In this document: in pieces, positions 16,902-25,168 of the stretch
Layout of the letters: each line of letters opens with the position of its first letter
Position numbering within the stretch: position 1 is the first letter of the stretch
Source of the DNA: Acidilobaceae archaeon
Lineage (GTDB): Archaea > Thermoproteota > Thermoprotei_A > Sulfolobales > Acidilobaceae
DNA length: 64,000 nucleotides
Direction: 5' to 3'
Assembly (NCBI GenBank): GCA_026413755.1
Contig: JAOAKH010000005.1
Coordinates: 1 to 64,000, forward strand
The notes under the pieces: generated by a model
Databases searched by the model: none
What the model saw: the letters and a program-made list of their open reading frames with translations, nothing else
Told to the model about the DNA's origin: nothing
Made by a program: the position numbers and the translations under genes

Positions 16902-17092
16902 GCCAAATGAAGGGCACCCCCTCAATGGGGAAGCACGGGAGGAGCAAGAGCCACATAGTCTGTAGGAGGTGCGGCAGGAGGTCCTTCAACGTAGCCAAAG
17001 GCTACTGCGCTGCCTGCGGCTTTGGGAGGAGTGCAAGGATCAGGAGGTATAGCTGGCAGAACAAGAAGGTCAACAGGGTAAGGGTCGTTTAG
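16898..17092 (+). CDS. rpl37e: 50S ribosomal protein L37e (eL37)
   Basis: A 64-residue zinc-ribbon ribosomal protein. It shows [16 protein letters not shown], then C-x2-C in [11 protein letters not shown] and C-x2-C in YCAACGFG, and ends with the conserved [14 protein letters not shown] at 16898 uses the GTGA overlap with lsm; ATG at 16907 would give the shorter MKGTPS N-terminus usual in the family. Confidence 0.97.
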   Translation: MSQMKGTPSMGKHGRSKSHIVCRRCGRRSFNVAKGYCAACGFGRSARIRRYSWQNKKVNRVRVV

Positions 17093-17094
17093 TC

Positions 17095-18207
17095 TTGTTC
17101 GAGAGGAACCTCAAGAGGCTGAGGGCCGCCGCGCAGGAGAGAGGCCTTCAGAACCTCCTGCTGGTAGGGAAGGCTAACATAACCTATGCTACAGGCCTGA
17201 GGGAGCCGGCCGGCGCCCTCCTGCTCTCCGAGGCCTGCGGCGACTTCCTGCTGGTGCCCCTGCTGGACTACTTCAGGGTCAGAGCTAGGGCGCCAAAGGA
17301 CCTGGAGGTGAAGGCCTTCACGAGGGGAGGGGAGGAGGCTATAAAGGGAGGAGTGCCGGAGAGGGACCTCATAGCGGGGACTCTCGTAGAGGCCCTTGCG
17401 AAGGTAATGGAGAGGTGCGGCGGGAGGACGGGCTATGACGCAGGGTGGGCTGCTGGCAACCTTGCGAGGGCAGTGGAGCAAAAGCTGGGAGCAGAGGACG
17501 TAAGCGAGGCCATTTACAAGGTTAGGAGCGTGAAGGAGGACTGGGAGGTAGAGCTCATAGAGTCGTCCTTAAGGGCGGCAGAGGAGGCGCTGAGGAGGCT
17601 CGTGGAGTCCCTGAAGGAGGGCGTTTCGGAGCTAGAGCTCGCAGGCGTGGCCAGCATGATCATGAGGAAGCTGGGCGCATGGGGAGAGGCCTTCCCCACT
17701 ATAGTGGCCTTCTACCAGAACACAGCTCTCCCCCATCATACGCCAGAAGAGCTAAGGTTAACCCTCCCCGGGCCTGTGCTGATAGACCTGGGGGCCGTGA
17801 AGGGCGGCTACCACAGCGACCTTACAAGGACGCTTTGGTGGGGCGGCGGCGACAGGGAGTTTAGGCAGAAGGTGGAGGCGGTCATCGAGGCGCAAGAGGC
17901 AGCAATAGACAGGATCTCGCCAGGAGCGGAGGCCTGGGAGCCCGACAAGGAGGCAAGGCTGGTGCTGGAGAGGAGGGGCCTCGCCCAGTACTTCAACCAC
18001 GGGCTAGGGCATGGGGTAGGGGTGGAGATCCACGAGGAGCCTTACCTGAGGCCCGGCTCCAAGGCGGTGCTGGAGAGGGGAATGGTGGTTACCGTGGAGC
18101 CGGGCTTCTACCTGCCAGGCCTTTACGGCGTGAGGGTAGAGGACCTGGTGCTTGTCACAGCCAGAGGCAGGAGAGTGTTAACAAGCATCTCGCGCCTCCT
18201 GCTCTGA
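17095..18207 (+). CDS. pepQ: M24-family metallopeptidase (Xaa-Pro dipeptidase-like)
   Basis: A 370-residue pita-bread-fold peptidase, probably cleaving X-Pro bonds. Metal ligands are visible: two Asp in LIDLGAVKGGYHSDLTRTL, His in NHGLGHGVGVEIHEEP, Glu in VTVEPGFY and Glu in GVRVEDLVLV. The N-terminal creatinase-like domain covers about residues 1-125. TTG at 17095 starts two bases after the L37e stop. It ends convergent to the gene at 18347, with a hairpin between them. Confidence 0.93.
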   Translation: MFERNLKRLRAAAQERGLQNLLLVGKANITYATGLREPAGALLLSEACGDFLLVPLLDYFRVRARAPKDLEVKAFTRGGEEAIKGGVPERDLIAGTLVEALAKVMERCGGRTGYDAGWAAGNLARAVEQKLGAEDVSEAIYKVRSVKEDWEVELIESSLRAAEEALRRLVESLKEGVSELELAGVASMIMRKLGAWGEAFPTIVAFYQNTALPHHTPEELRLTLPGPVLIDLGAVKGGYHSDLTRTLWWGGGDREFRQKVEAVIEAQEAAIDRISPGAEAWEPDKEARLVLERRGLAQYFNHGLGHGVGVEIHEEPYLRPGSKAVLERGMVVTVEPGFYLPGLYGVRVEDLVLVTARGRRVLTSISRLLL

Positions 18208-18273
18208 ACAGTTTTATGACTACTAGACGCGACGGTCCCCCGAGGAGCGCGAGCAGGAGGATTGAGAGGGGTA

Positions 18274-18290
18274 AAAGGGCTCAGCCCTTT
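18274..18290. terminator. Hairpin between convergent genes
   Basis: AAAGGGC, loop TCA, GCCCTTT forms a seven-pair stem (18275-18291 region) flanked by A on one side and T on the other. It lies between the convergent pepQ and 18347-18937 genes, so it could terminate both transcripts. No long T-tract follows. Confidence 0.45.
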
Positions 18291-18346
18291 AGCCTCATAG
18301 CGCTTCTCGCTCTCTAAAACTTGAGGCAAGAGTATAGACTTTGCGC

Positions 18347-18937
18347 CTAGCTTACTCTCCAATGATCCTCTATCGAGGCAGAGGTACTGACAACTCGCGT
18401 CTGCTTGCTCCCGGTGGCAAGCTCCTCCAGCTCGAGGACTATGTGAACCGTAATCTGGCCGTAGGCCTTCGCCTCTCTAACGGGGTAGCCCTTCTGGAGC
18501 TCTAGCACTATGGGAATGCTCCATTGGGTCTCTCCAGGCGCTGAGATGATGTTTAGGGACGACGCGCGCTCCTGGCTAATAGAGCCTGTGACCTGGTAAG
18601 GTCGCCCGCTTGACAGCACCATGTGAAGCAGGTAGCTCCCTTTCGTTTTTATTTCCTTCACGCTAACCTTAACTTTGCCATTCTCGTTGTATATGTTCAG
18701 CTTCAGCACTGCATAGATAGCCCTTACGTTTCCTTCTGTTACCATCAGCTTCGCCGGGCCTAGAGAGGCCTCTAGATAAACGTCAGCTAAGCCATTGGCC
18801 TTAGGGGGCGGAGCGGGGGTGAAGGGAGGAGAGAGGAGGAAGGTGCCGAGAGCGAGGATAGCGCCTCCGATTATGAAAACCCCTACCATCGCTAACAACG
18901 CAGAAGCGCTGCCACTCCCTCGTTCCCCCCTTCCCAT
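18347..18937 (-). CDS. Membrane-anchored extracytoplasmic protein of unknown function
   Basis: A 196-residue protein with one N-terminal hydrophobic helix (about residues 12-35, LLAMVGVFIIGGAILALGTF) followed by a proline-rich linker (SPPFTPAPPPK) and a beta-rich domain to the end. The layout suggests an anchored domain outside the cell. No family is recognised and there is no prepilin-type cleavage motif. ATG at 18937 starts it. Upstream is a long stretch without an intact gene. Codon use is ordinary. Confidence 0.6.
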   Translation of the reverse strand: MGRGERGSGSASALLAMVGVFIIGGAILALGTFLLSPPFTPAPPPKANGLADVYLEASLGPAKLMVTEGNVRAIYAVLKLNIYNENGKVKVSVKEIKTKGSYLLHMVLSSGRPYQVTGSISQERASSLNIISAPGETQWSIPIVLELQKGYPVREAKAYGQITVHIVLELEELATGSKQTRVVSTSASIEDHWRVS

Positions 18938-20004
18938 CTTCCCCCTCCGCCGTCCCCAGAGCAGCTTGATAATAGACCTCTCGAAAAGACCGCGTTAGCT
19001 ATTACTCTTGAGCCTATTATGTTTAATCGCTAGTTATAAAGACGAAAACAGGCAGAGTGGCAACTATGGGATAGTGTCCTATAAGAGCCGCCCTCTGCCT
19101 CCATGGCTGCTTGAAGAGGTACGTTGGGCGCGAGGTCCACTTAGGGCGCTCTATCCGCCCGCGGGCACGCCGAGGGCTACAAGGAGCCCACTGCGCCGTC
19201 AAGGGCGTTATCTATCCCCTGCCCCGGGGCGCTCAGAGGGCCCCGGAGGACAGGGTAGGAAAGAGAGATGAGGCCGTCGGCAAAGCTCTCCGTACCGACC
19301 TATATATCCATGAGGAGAGGTGGTCCTCTTCCGGGGCGCTTGCGTCTCTCCTCATAGCCATCCGCGCTGCCCACCTCGCCTCCCAGAGGTCCCTCTCTTA
19401 TCTCTCTCGCATATGTCCAGCAGCCCGAGCGCCATAGACTAGGGCAGCGGAAGCCACGCGGCAGCGGGTGAAGGTAAGAGAAGTATAGCAGCGCGGCGGC
19501 CAACGAGAGGTGAGTTGTCATGAGGGCGATCCGAGCCGCCGCGCAGAGGGCCATGCCACAATAGGGCCTTGTTGGGCCAAGCGTCAAAGAAGGTCCTCAG
19601 GGAGTGGAGTAGCAGCATGCCTCTTTGCTCCGGGTGAGCCGCTATAAGATCACAGAGGGGAGGAGGGTATATGCCACCGTCAGGCCCTCGGGGCGGAGGA
19701 GCTCCAGCAAGCTCTCGCCTCAGCGAGAGAGCCCCTCCCCCGCGCCAACAAGGAAACGATCGTCGGCATGCCCGTCATAGAGGGACTCCGCGTCTTGCCC
19801 AGATTGGCCGTTGAGAGCTCCGGTAGGGGAAGTCATAGAGAAGAGCCCCCAGGTCCTCTTCCCCCTCCCTGCAAATAGTCCTCCCCCAGAAAGGAAGGCA
19901 GCCCTCTCACGCCAAACTCTAATATACTCCTCAAGAACATATAGATAGGGCTATGACTGGCGCTCTAGAACCGAGCCGGTGGGGAGGAACGGGTCTGAGG
20001 AGCC
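18938..20004. other. 1.07-kb stretch without an intact gene; possible decayed coding DNA
   Basis: No convincing full-length gene, tRNA, SRP RNA or RNase P RNA motif was found. On the minus strand an open frame from about 19930 to 19642 contains protein-like runs such as GESLLELLRPEGLTVAYTLL, but it is broken by an in-frame TGA. Frames further on (about 19300-19590) also look partly hydrophobic but use CGG/CGC Arg codons instead of the AGG of neighbours. This pattern suggests remnants of one or more genes. A small stem CTCTCGC-CTCA-GCGAGAG lies at 19712-19729. Confidence 0.4.
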
Positions 20005-20700
20005 CTACTTTTGCAACACGAAAGTCTGTATTGCCATGCCGCCAAATATGAGCGGCTCGTAGTCTACCTCTTTCAGCCCGAACTCCCCTAATATCTTCTT
20101 CCTCTCCTCCCTGTTCGGGAATATCTCAAGGGACCACGCCATGTGTTCATATGCGTCCGCGTACCCCACTATGAGCCAGCCCAGCACAGGGATTACTTTG
20201 TGAAGGTAGAACCTGTAGAGTTCCCTAATGAGCGGGTTCTTGGGGAGCTCTAGGTCTAGCATAGCGAACCTCCCTCCGGGCTTGAGCACCCTCGCTATTT
20301 CCCTCGCAGCCTGCCTCTTGTCTTTAAGGTTACGGATGCAGTAGGCAGCCGTGACGCAGTCGAAGAGCGAGTCGCTGAAGGGCAAGTTGAGAGCATCACC
20401 CCTCACGAGCGCTAGGCTCCCGTCCCTTGGTGCCCTTGCCATGGCCAGCATCTCTGGCGAGAAGTCCACGCCGATCACTTTCCCCCCTTTCCCCACAGCC
20501 CTCCCCAGCTCCTTCGCCACCATTGCAGTCCCCGTGCACACGTCTAGAGCCATGGAGCCCTCCCTTAACATACACTTGTTGACCAGTTTCCTCCTCCAGG
20601 CCTGATCCATTCCCCAGCTCATGACGACGTTCATTAGGTCGTACCTCCAGGAGATCCGCGCGAATATGTCCCTCACATACATGTCGTTTATGCCCTTCAC
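20005..20700 (-). CDS. ubiE: UbiE/MenG-type quinone C-methyltransferase
   Basis: SAM-dependent methyltransferase of 231 residues expected to complete menaquinone-type rings. The N-terminal signature YDLMNVVMSWGMDQAWRRKL is typical for UbiE (the usual YD-MN-x-SxG-x-W). Motif I reads DVCTGTAMVA and a later motif DCVTAAYCIRNLKD matches the family signature RNxxD. GTG at 20700 overlaps the preceding stop as GTGA. UbiD and UbiA are 8 kb away, so the pathway genes are split. Confidence 0.93.
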   Translation of the reverse strand: MKGINDMYVRDIFARISWRYDLMNVVMSWGMDQAWRRKLVNKCMLREGSMALDVCTGTAMVAKELGRAVGKGGKVIGVDFSPEMLAMARAPRDGSLALVRGDALNLPFSDSLFDCVTAAYCIRNLKDKRQAAREIARVLKPGGRFAMLDLELPKNPLIRELYRFYLHKVIPVLGWLIVGYADAYEHMAWSLEIFPNREERKKILGEFGLKEVDYEPLIFGGMAIQTFVLQK

Positions 20701-21332
20701 TCCCCCTCACCCTTGCAGCGGGAGCATATGAGGGCGACTATGTCCCGGGAGCCCCTCATGCCCCTCCCGAACTCCCTCTTCTCGCCGAATCTTATCACCT
20801 CAGGTCTATAGCCCAGTCTCTCTTCAGCCATCCTGGCCAGCTCCTCCTCGCCGAAAGGCTGGTCGGGGCCCAGCACGATAACGTGGGGCCTCACGGCCTC
20901 CACAGACCTCATCATGTCCTCAGGGTCTCCCAGCATTGCCCTGCTCACCATCCTTAGCGAGGAGACGAGCCTGAGCCTGGAGTTCTCGTCTAGCACGGGC
21001 CTCCTCCCTTTCACCCTCTCTACCGTCGAGTCCCTAGCCACCACCACGTGCAGCTCCCCCAGCCGGGAGGCAAACTGGAGGAGCTCTATGTGCCCTGGGT
21101 GGAGAATGTCAAAAGTTCCTCCCACGAAGACCCTCCTGACCTCCCTCTTCGGCCACTCCACCTCAGCCAGGCCCAAGTACCTGAGAGCATCCAACAAGCC
21201 CTCTGCATATGATGCTATGGCCAGGGCCGTCTCTTCGTCTCCTGAGTTCAGGTAGTGCTTGGCGTCAGAGATATATCTCCTCACTGCGTCTAGGAGGGGC
21301 TCTACTTCTCCTCTCTTTTTTAGGCTCCTCAT
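20697..21332 (-). CDS. DUF357 plus cytidylyltransferase-like protein (FAD synthetase/RibL-like)
   Basis: A two-part protein. The first about 70 residues are a helical DUF357 domain (LLDAVRRYISDAKHYLNSGD). The rest is a nucleotidyltransferase of the GGTFDILHPGH class with a C-terminal Cys/Lys tail. In archaea the single-domain relatives include RibL, which makes FAD, so this protein may be an FAD synthetase. The substrate is not provable here. I chose ATG at 21332 because the TATATATC at 21351-21358 is centred about 23 bp upstream; GTG at 21344 adds four residues but would sit too near the TATA. The ubiE gene overlaps its end. Confidence 0.8.
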   Translation of the reverse strand: MRSLKKRGEVEPLLDAVRRYISDAKHYLNSGDEETALAIASYAEGLLDALRYLGLAEVEWPKREVRRVFVGGTFDILHPGHIELLQFASRLGELHVVVARDSTVERVKGRRPVLDENSRLRLVSSLRMVSRAMLGDPEDMMRSVEAVRPHVIVLGPDQPFGEEELARMAEERLGYRPEVIRFGEKREFGRGMRGSRDIVALICSRCKGEGE

Positions 21333-21409
21333 AGCTATCTCCACGTTCTCTATATATCTGGCTGCCCTGCTGAACGTCCCCCTTCCCCTGTCGCCCCGTT
21401 AGAAGAAAA

Positions 21410-21418
21410 CTTAAAAAA
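21410..21418 (+). promoter_or_regulatory. TATA element of the secreted-protein gene
   Basis: CTTAAAAAA lies about 36 bp before the TTG at 21449. It predicts transcription start near 21441 and a leader of about eight bases. Confidence 0.45.
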
Positions 21419-21448
21419 GGGGGGACTTTTGTAACAACATGGGAAGCC

Positions 21449-22108
21449 TTGATAACGAAGCTAGCAGCCATCATGATATTAATAGTCGTAGCGCTCGGAG
21501 CGAACGCCGCTAGCTTCGTCTATAGGCAGATGAGCGGCACCGCCATCATCAAGGGCCCCGCAGACCCGAGCCTCGTAGGAACGGCATGCGTAGGCTTCTA
21601 CTCTGCTGCTGAGCAGCAGGCCGCCACAGCAGTCCTACCTCTGCGGGGCACTAACTATCAGGCACCGACGTACGGGAACAACAGGCTTTCTGTCACGCCC
21701 TCCGGCGTCATCTGCCAAGTGCCCACTGCCGGCGGAACTGTGTACCTTTACGAGAGCATCAGCGTGAGCTTGCCAGTAACGACGGGGCACTGGATAATCA
21801 GGGACTTCTACGCAGTGGGCTACCCCTCCAACAGAGGCGGGGGCACCGTGTATCTGTACGTCAGGGTAAGCGATGTATTAGGAGATGCGGGGGAGCCCTA
21901 TTTTGATATAGCAAAGCTTTGGTTCTACAGACACTCGGACTCGTTGTGGAGCTGGGTGGACCTCAGGTACCCTGGCACTTTTTACATACCCCTACCTCTC
22001 ACTGCAGGAGATGCTCTTTGGCTAGAGCTGGAAACTAAGACGAGGCAGGCTGGCAGCGCTACGTTCCGCGTGGAGCTCTACTTCTCCCACGAGCAGGAGC
22101 TTCCATAG
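21449..22108 (+). CDS. Secreted protein of unknown function, pilin-like N-terminus
   Basis: A 219-residue protein. The N-terminus KLAAIMILIVVALGANAAS is a signal peptide or membrane anchor with a probable cut after GANA. The remainder is rich in beta-strand residues, Gly, Ser and Tyr, with two Cys that could form a disulfide (near residues 47 and 88). It may be a surface or appendage subunit, but it lacks a clear class III signal. The start is TTG at 21449; the ATG at 21439 is in another frame. Its TAG directly touches the 3' end of the tRNA gene on the other strand. Confidence 0.6.
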   Translation: MITKLAAIMILIVVALGANAASFVYRQMSGTAIIKGPADPSLVGTACVGFYSAAEQQAATAVLPLRGTNYQAPTYGNNRLSVTPSGVICQVPTAGGTVYLYESISVSLPVTTGHWIIRDFYAVGYPSNRGGGTVYLYVRVSDVLGDAGEPYFDIAKLWFYRHSDSLWSWVDLRYPGTFYIPLPLTAGDALWLELETKTRQAGSATFRVELYFSHEQELP

Positions 22109-22182
22109 TGGGCCCGCGGGGATTCGAACCCCGGACCTCCGCCGTGTAAGGGCGGCGTCCTGCCAGGCTAGACGACGGGCCC
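22109..22182 (-). tRNA. tRNA-Val (anticodon UAC)
   Basis: Clear cloverleaf: acceptor arms GGGCCCG and CGGGCCC, D arm with TAGCCTGGCAGGAC, anticodon stem CCGCC/GGCGG with loop CTTACAC (anticodon TAC, positions 34-36), T arm CGGGG TTCGAAT CCCCG and discriminator A. No intron and no encoded CCA. A minus-strand TATA (ATATAAGG, 22206-22213) lies about 26 bp upstream of the 5' end. Confidence 0.97.
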
Positions 22183-22189
22183 TCAGCTA

Positions 22190-22210
22190 ATAAGGCTCCC
22201 GGAGCCTTAT
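22190..22210. promoter_or_regulatory. Palindromic overlapping promoters, tRNA-Val and HAD gene
   Basis: A perfect inverted repeat: ATAAGGCTCC, one central C, GGAGCCTTAT. Its right arm is part of the TATA for the minus-strand tRNA, and its left arm (TAATAAGG) lies about 31 bp before the ATG of the plus-strand HAD gene. The two promoters therefore face across each other within one palindrome, which could also be a protein-binding site. Confidence 0.55.
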
Positions 22211-22221
22211 ATCTGCTCGAA

Positions 22222-22656
22222 ATGGAGAAGGCAGTCGTCTTCGACATGGACGGCGTGCTAGTGGACAGCAGCGCTAGGTTTGCCGCGTGCCTAGAGAAGG
22301 CCGGAGGTAGGAACAGGGAGTTTTGGAGGTGCTTTCTGAGCGACAAGTACATTCACCTAGACAGGCCGAGGAGGGAGGTGGCGCAGATCTTCAGGGAGTA
22401 CAAGCAGAGGGGCTATAGGGTCTTCGTGGTCTCAGGGAGGCCCCTCAGCATGAAGGCCGTAACCCTCGGCCAGCTAGTAGAGCTTGGCGTGGAGCCCGAC
22501 GGGGTCTTCCTGAAGAGCAAAGGGTACGAGGTAGAGCACAAGGTGGAGGTCATGAGGAGGCTCATGAGGGACTACTTCATAGAAGCCGTCTTTGACGACA
22601 ACCCTAAGGTGGCAGAGGAGCTGGGGAAGCTGGGGCTAAAGGTCATCTCCCCCTAG
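22222..22656 (+). CDS. HAD-superfamily phosphatase
   Basis: A 144-residue minimal HAD protein. Motif I is VVFDMDGVLVDSS (catalytic Asp at about residue 8), motif II VVSGRPLS, and motif III-IV VFDDNPKVAEEL. The small size with no large cap resembles polynucleotide-kinase 3'-phosphatase-type and class B acid phosphatase-like HADs, but the substrate is unknown. ATG at 22222 starts the gene. Its end overlaps the convergent tmcA by 21 bases. Confidence 0.85.
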   Translation: MEKAVVFDMDGVLVDSSARFAACLEKAGGRNREFWRCFLSDKYIHLDRPRREVAQIFREYKQRGYRVFVVSGRPLSMKAVTLGQLVELGVEPDGVFLKSKGYEVEHKVEVMRRLMRDYFIEAVFDDNPKVAEELGKLGLKVISP

Positions 22657-25122
22657 TTGCCCGGCGCTTATGCCGAGCTCTTCCTCCGCCAGCTGATAGT
22701 AGTTCACGGCTATCTTCCTCGCGGCCTCCTTCACCAGGGAGAGCAACTTCTGCATCTTTATGCCGAGCTCTTCCCCCACTTCCTCCCATGGCCTCCCCTG
22801 CAGGGCCTTAGCTATAATTGCCCTCTCCTCCTCCTCTTCGAGGAAGCCGTCGCCGTTAAGCCAGTACGTTCTAGCCAGCTCCGCTACTATATCGTTAACT
22901 GCCTCGTAAGTCATGAAGCCCAGGAAGTAGGACTTCAGCCTGTCCAGCTGTATTTGCGTTAGCTCCGGCCTGCGCCTCCTTATCCCCTTTGGCTCCTGAG
23001 AGAGCATTTGCCTCGCCACCTCGACTTCGAGATCGTAGTAAGTGTCGTGGAGGCTCCCGAGGAGCTTCAGCTTGAACTCCCTCACCCCCCTATCTATCAG
23101 CCTCGAGGCCTCCTCCGTGAGGCCCTTTATGACTAGGGTCGTGTACTCCCCGCTCACGGGGTTCCTGTCTGGGCTTATGTGGACCACCCTGAAGCCGTTC
23201 TTCAGCCAGAAGCGCAGGAGCTGCGCGTTTGCCCCGAAGCCCGAGCCCACCCAGTCCAAGCCTAGAGACCTAGCTTCCTCCTCAAGGAACTTCAGCGCCC
23301 TGGAGCCTATCCCCCTCCCCTGCACCTCAGGGTGAGTGGCTATCCTAACTATCCTCCACCCCCTCATCTTCCCCAGCTCCCTTATGCGGAGGTGCTTGAG
23401 GAGCCTGTCAGGTATTATGTTCCCAGGCATCTTCTCGCCCCGCAGGAGGCCCTCCGTCATGTCCTCCCTAAGGCCTCCCTCTGCCGCTACCTGGATGGCA
23501 GAGACCACCTTCTTGTTCCTCGCAGTCCTCACGGCCCTTATGATGTGATGAGGAGCATCTGCGAGCAGCCCCAGGTCGTCGGGCTCGTTCCTATAGTGGG
23601 CAAGCACATATATACCGAAGAGCTCCCTCAGCGTCTTCTCGTCTTTGGCAAAGAGGTCGTGGGGATCTAGCTTCACGTACTCCAGGTTCCCCTGCTCTAT
23701 GTCCTCCAGGTCCTCCTCGTTCAGCTGCGCAGGCTCCGCGTCGAGGAGGAGGGCGTCGAAGAGCCACCTCTCTATCGGGTCGCCCTTGGCGTACCTTATG
23801 GGCTCGTCCATCTCTATGCTCTTGAGCAGAACGCTCTCGTCTTTTGAGAGGGAGGAGAGGAACCTGGCGCTGAAGCCCCTGCCGGCCCCCTCGTAGCCGT
23901 GTATGGTGGCGGCAAAGACGGCCCTGTTGTGGCTTGCGAGTATCTTGTGGAGAAGCGGCACGTGAATGCCGCTGGCCTCGTCGACGGCAACTATGTCCCA
24001 TCGAAGCTCAGGTATCTTATAGGGCTCCCAGTACTCTATACTGAACTTCCTCCCCTGCACCTCTATTATCTTCCCCTCTTTCTTTATGGCCTTCGGCTCT
24101 AGCCCGAGCCTTTCCGCTGCCTTAATTGCTAGCTCCATGAGGCTCTGCACGTTGCCCACGTCCGGCGCTGTGACGAGTATTCTCGCCTTGTGCTTCACCT
24201 CCCCCAGCATCTTTGCCAGCCCCACTAGCCCTATGCCCACCGCGCAGCTCTTCCCCCTCCCGCGGTCTGCGGTGACTATCATCACCTTCCTCTTTCCCTT
24301 CGGCGGCTTCTCGTAGAACCACTCCATGGCACTTATGACCCTTACCTGATCTTCTGTGAGCGCTAGCTCGTAGAGCTCCCTGGGGAAGGAGGTCTCTGAG
24401 GGAATCCTCACCTCCTTCCTCTCTGGCGGCGTCTCCTCGTATGGGTCTGCCTTAAGCTTCTTCCCCGTGTCGAGGTCAAAGGCGAAGATGTTCTTGTGCT
24501 CCATGAGCTTTCGCTGGAACCAGGAGATGAATATGTGCCTCGGCTGGTCGTAGCCGGGGATAAGAAGGTTGTTCTTGAATATGGTCATTGCAGTAGGCCA
24601 GGAGGCCCAGGGGGGGCTCTGGAAAACTATGATCCCCCCTCCCTCCACCACCCCCACCAGCCTCCCGACGTCGTTGGGCTTCAGGTCGTTCACGAGGTCT
24701 AGCACGAGGGCCTGGAAGGTGGTGCCGAGGTACTTCTCGCTCTCCTCATATACCGTGACAGTCAGCTCTATGTCGGAGAGCTCCTTCAGGGCCCTCTTCA
24801 CCACCTCCTTCCTTACCTTCGCGTCCTCGAACTCGCTGTGATAAACGTAAAGCGCCTTGACCTTCTTCTTTGCTTTCTTGGCGATCCTCTCATAGAAGAG
24901 CAGCGTCCTAGCCGTAGCTGCGCCCAGCTTCAGCGCCTCTGAGCCGGAGAAGACTATGAGGAGCCTATAGCCGTGCTTTAAGGCCCTCTTCAGCTGCTCG
25001 CTAGTGCTCTTTATGAACCTCACTGTTTTCTTGCCAGCCGCCGCCTCAAGGTTAGCCACTGCCTCTTGAGCTAGCTTCTCCAGCTCCTCAGGGGTCAAGG
25101 TCCGCACCTGGAGGCCGAGCAT
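22636..25122 (-). CDS. tmcA: RNA cytidine acetyltransferase (TmcA/Nat10/Kre33 family)
   Basis: Makes N4-acetylcytidine in tRNA and, in thermophilic archaea, in rRNA, using acetyl-CoA and ATP. The 828 residues show an N-terminal DUF1726-type domain, a helicase-like ATPase with Walker A TADRGRGKSCA near residue 285 and DIVAVDEASG as Walker B, a GNAT domain with the acetyl-CoA loop HPEVQGRGIGSRAL, and a C-terminal tRNA-binding region. ATG at 25122 is the outermost start; GTG at 25107 (MRTLTPEELEKLA) fits better with the shared TATA at 25138-25145. Confidence 0.95.
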   Translation of the reverse strand: MLGLQVRTLTPEELEKLAQEAVANLEAAAGKKTVRFIKSTSEQLKRALKHGYRLLIVFSGSEALKLGAATARTLLFYERIAKKAKKKVKALYVYHSEFEDAKVRKEVVKRALKELSDIELTVTVYEESEKYLGTTFQALVLDLVNDLKPNDVGRLVGVVEGGGIIVFQSPPWASWPTAMTIFKNNLLIPGYDQPRHIFISWFQRKLMEHKNIFAFDLDTGKKLKADPYEETPPERKEVRIPSETSFPRELYELALTEDQVRVISAMEWFYEKPPKGKRKVMIVTADRGRGKSCAVGIGLVGLAKMLGEVKHKARILVTAPDVGNVQSLMELAIKAAERLGLEPKAIKKEGKIIEVQGRKFSIEYWEPYKIPELRWDIVAVDEASGIHVPLLHKILASHNRAVFAATIHGYEGAGRGFSARFLSSLSKDESVLLKSIEMDEPIRYAKGDPIERWLFDALLLDAEPAQLNEEDLEDIEQGNLEYVKLDPHDLFAKDEKTLRELFGIYVLAHYRNEPDDLGLLADAPHHIIRAVRTARNKKVVSAIQVAAEGGLREDMTEGLLRGEKMPGNIIPDRLLKHLRIRELGKMRGWRIVRIATHPEVQGRGIGSRALKFLEEEARSLGLDWVGSGFGANAQLLRFWLKNGFRVVHISPDRNPVSGEYTTLVIKGLTEEASRLIDRGVREFKLKLLGSLHDTYYDLEVEVARQMLSQEPKGIRRRRPELTQIQLDRLKSYFLGFMTYEAVNDIVAELARTYWLNGDGFLEEEEERAIIAKALQGRPWEEVGEELGIKMQKLLSLVKEAARKIAVNYYQLAEEELGISAGQLGGDDL

Positions 25123-25137
25123 ATACTCCCTTAGAGG

Positions 25138-25145
25138 CTTTAAAG
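25138..25145. promoter_or_regulatory. Symmetric TATA element shared by tmcA and trmI
   Basis: The palindrome CTTTAAAG lies between divergent genes. Its centre is about 27 bp from the TTG of trmI (25169), which predicts a leaderless mRNA, and about 34 bp from the GTG at 25107 in tmcA. Confidence 0.5.
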
Positions 25146-25168
25146 CGCAGGGAGAGGAGGGAAGGGCA

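Noticed and set aside
19300-19587. 95-residue minus-strand open frame in the gene-poor stretch
   Set aside because: Codon use differs from the neighbours, there is no promoter or ribosome-binding site, and a long plus-strand frame covers the same bases. More likely chance or remnant.
18938-20004. SRP RNA or RNase P RNA gene
   Set aside because: I searched both strands by eye for the conserved GAGGAAAGTCC of RNase P RNA and the SRP S-domain loop and found neither. A covariance model search would be decisive.
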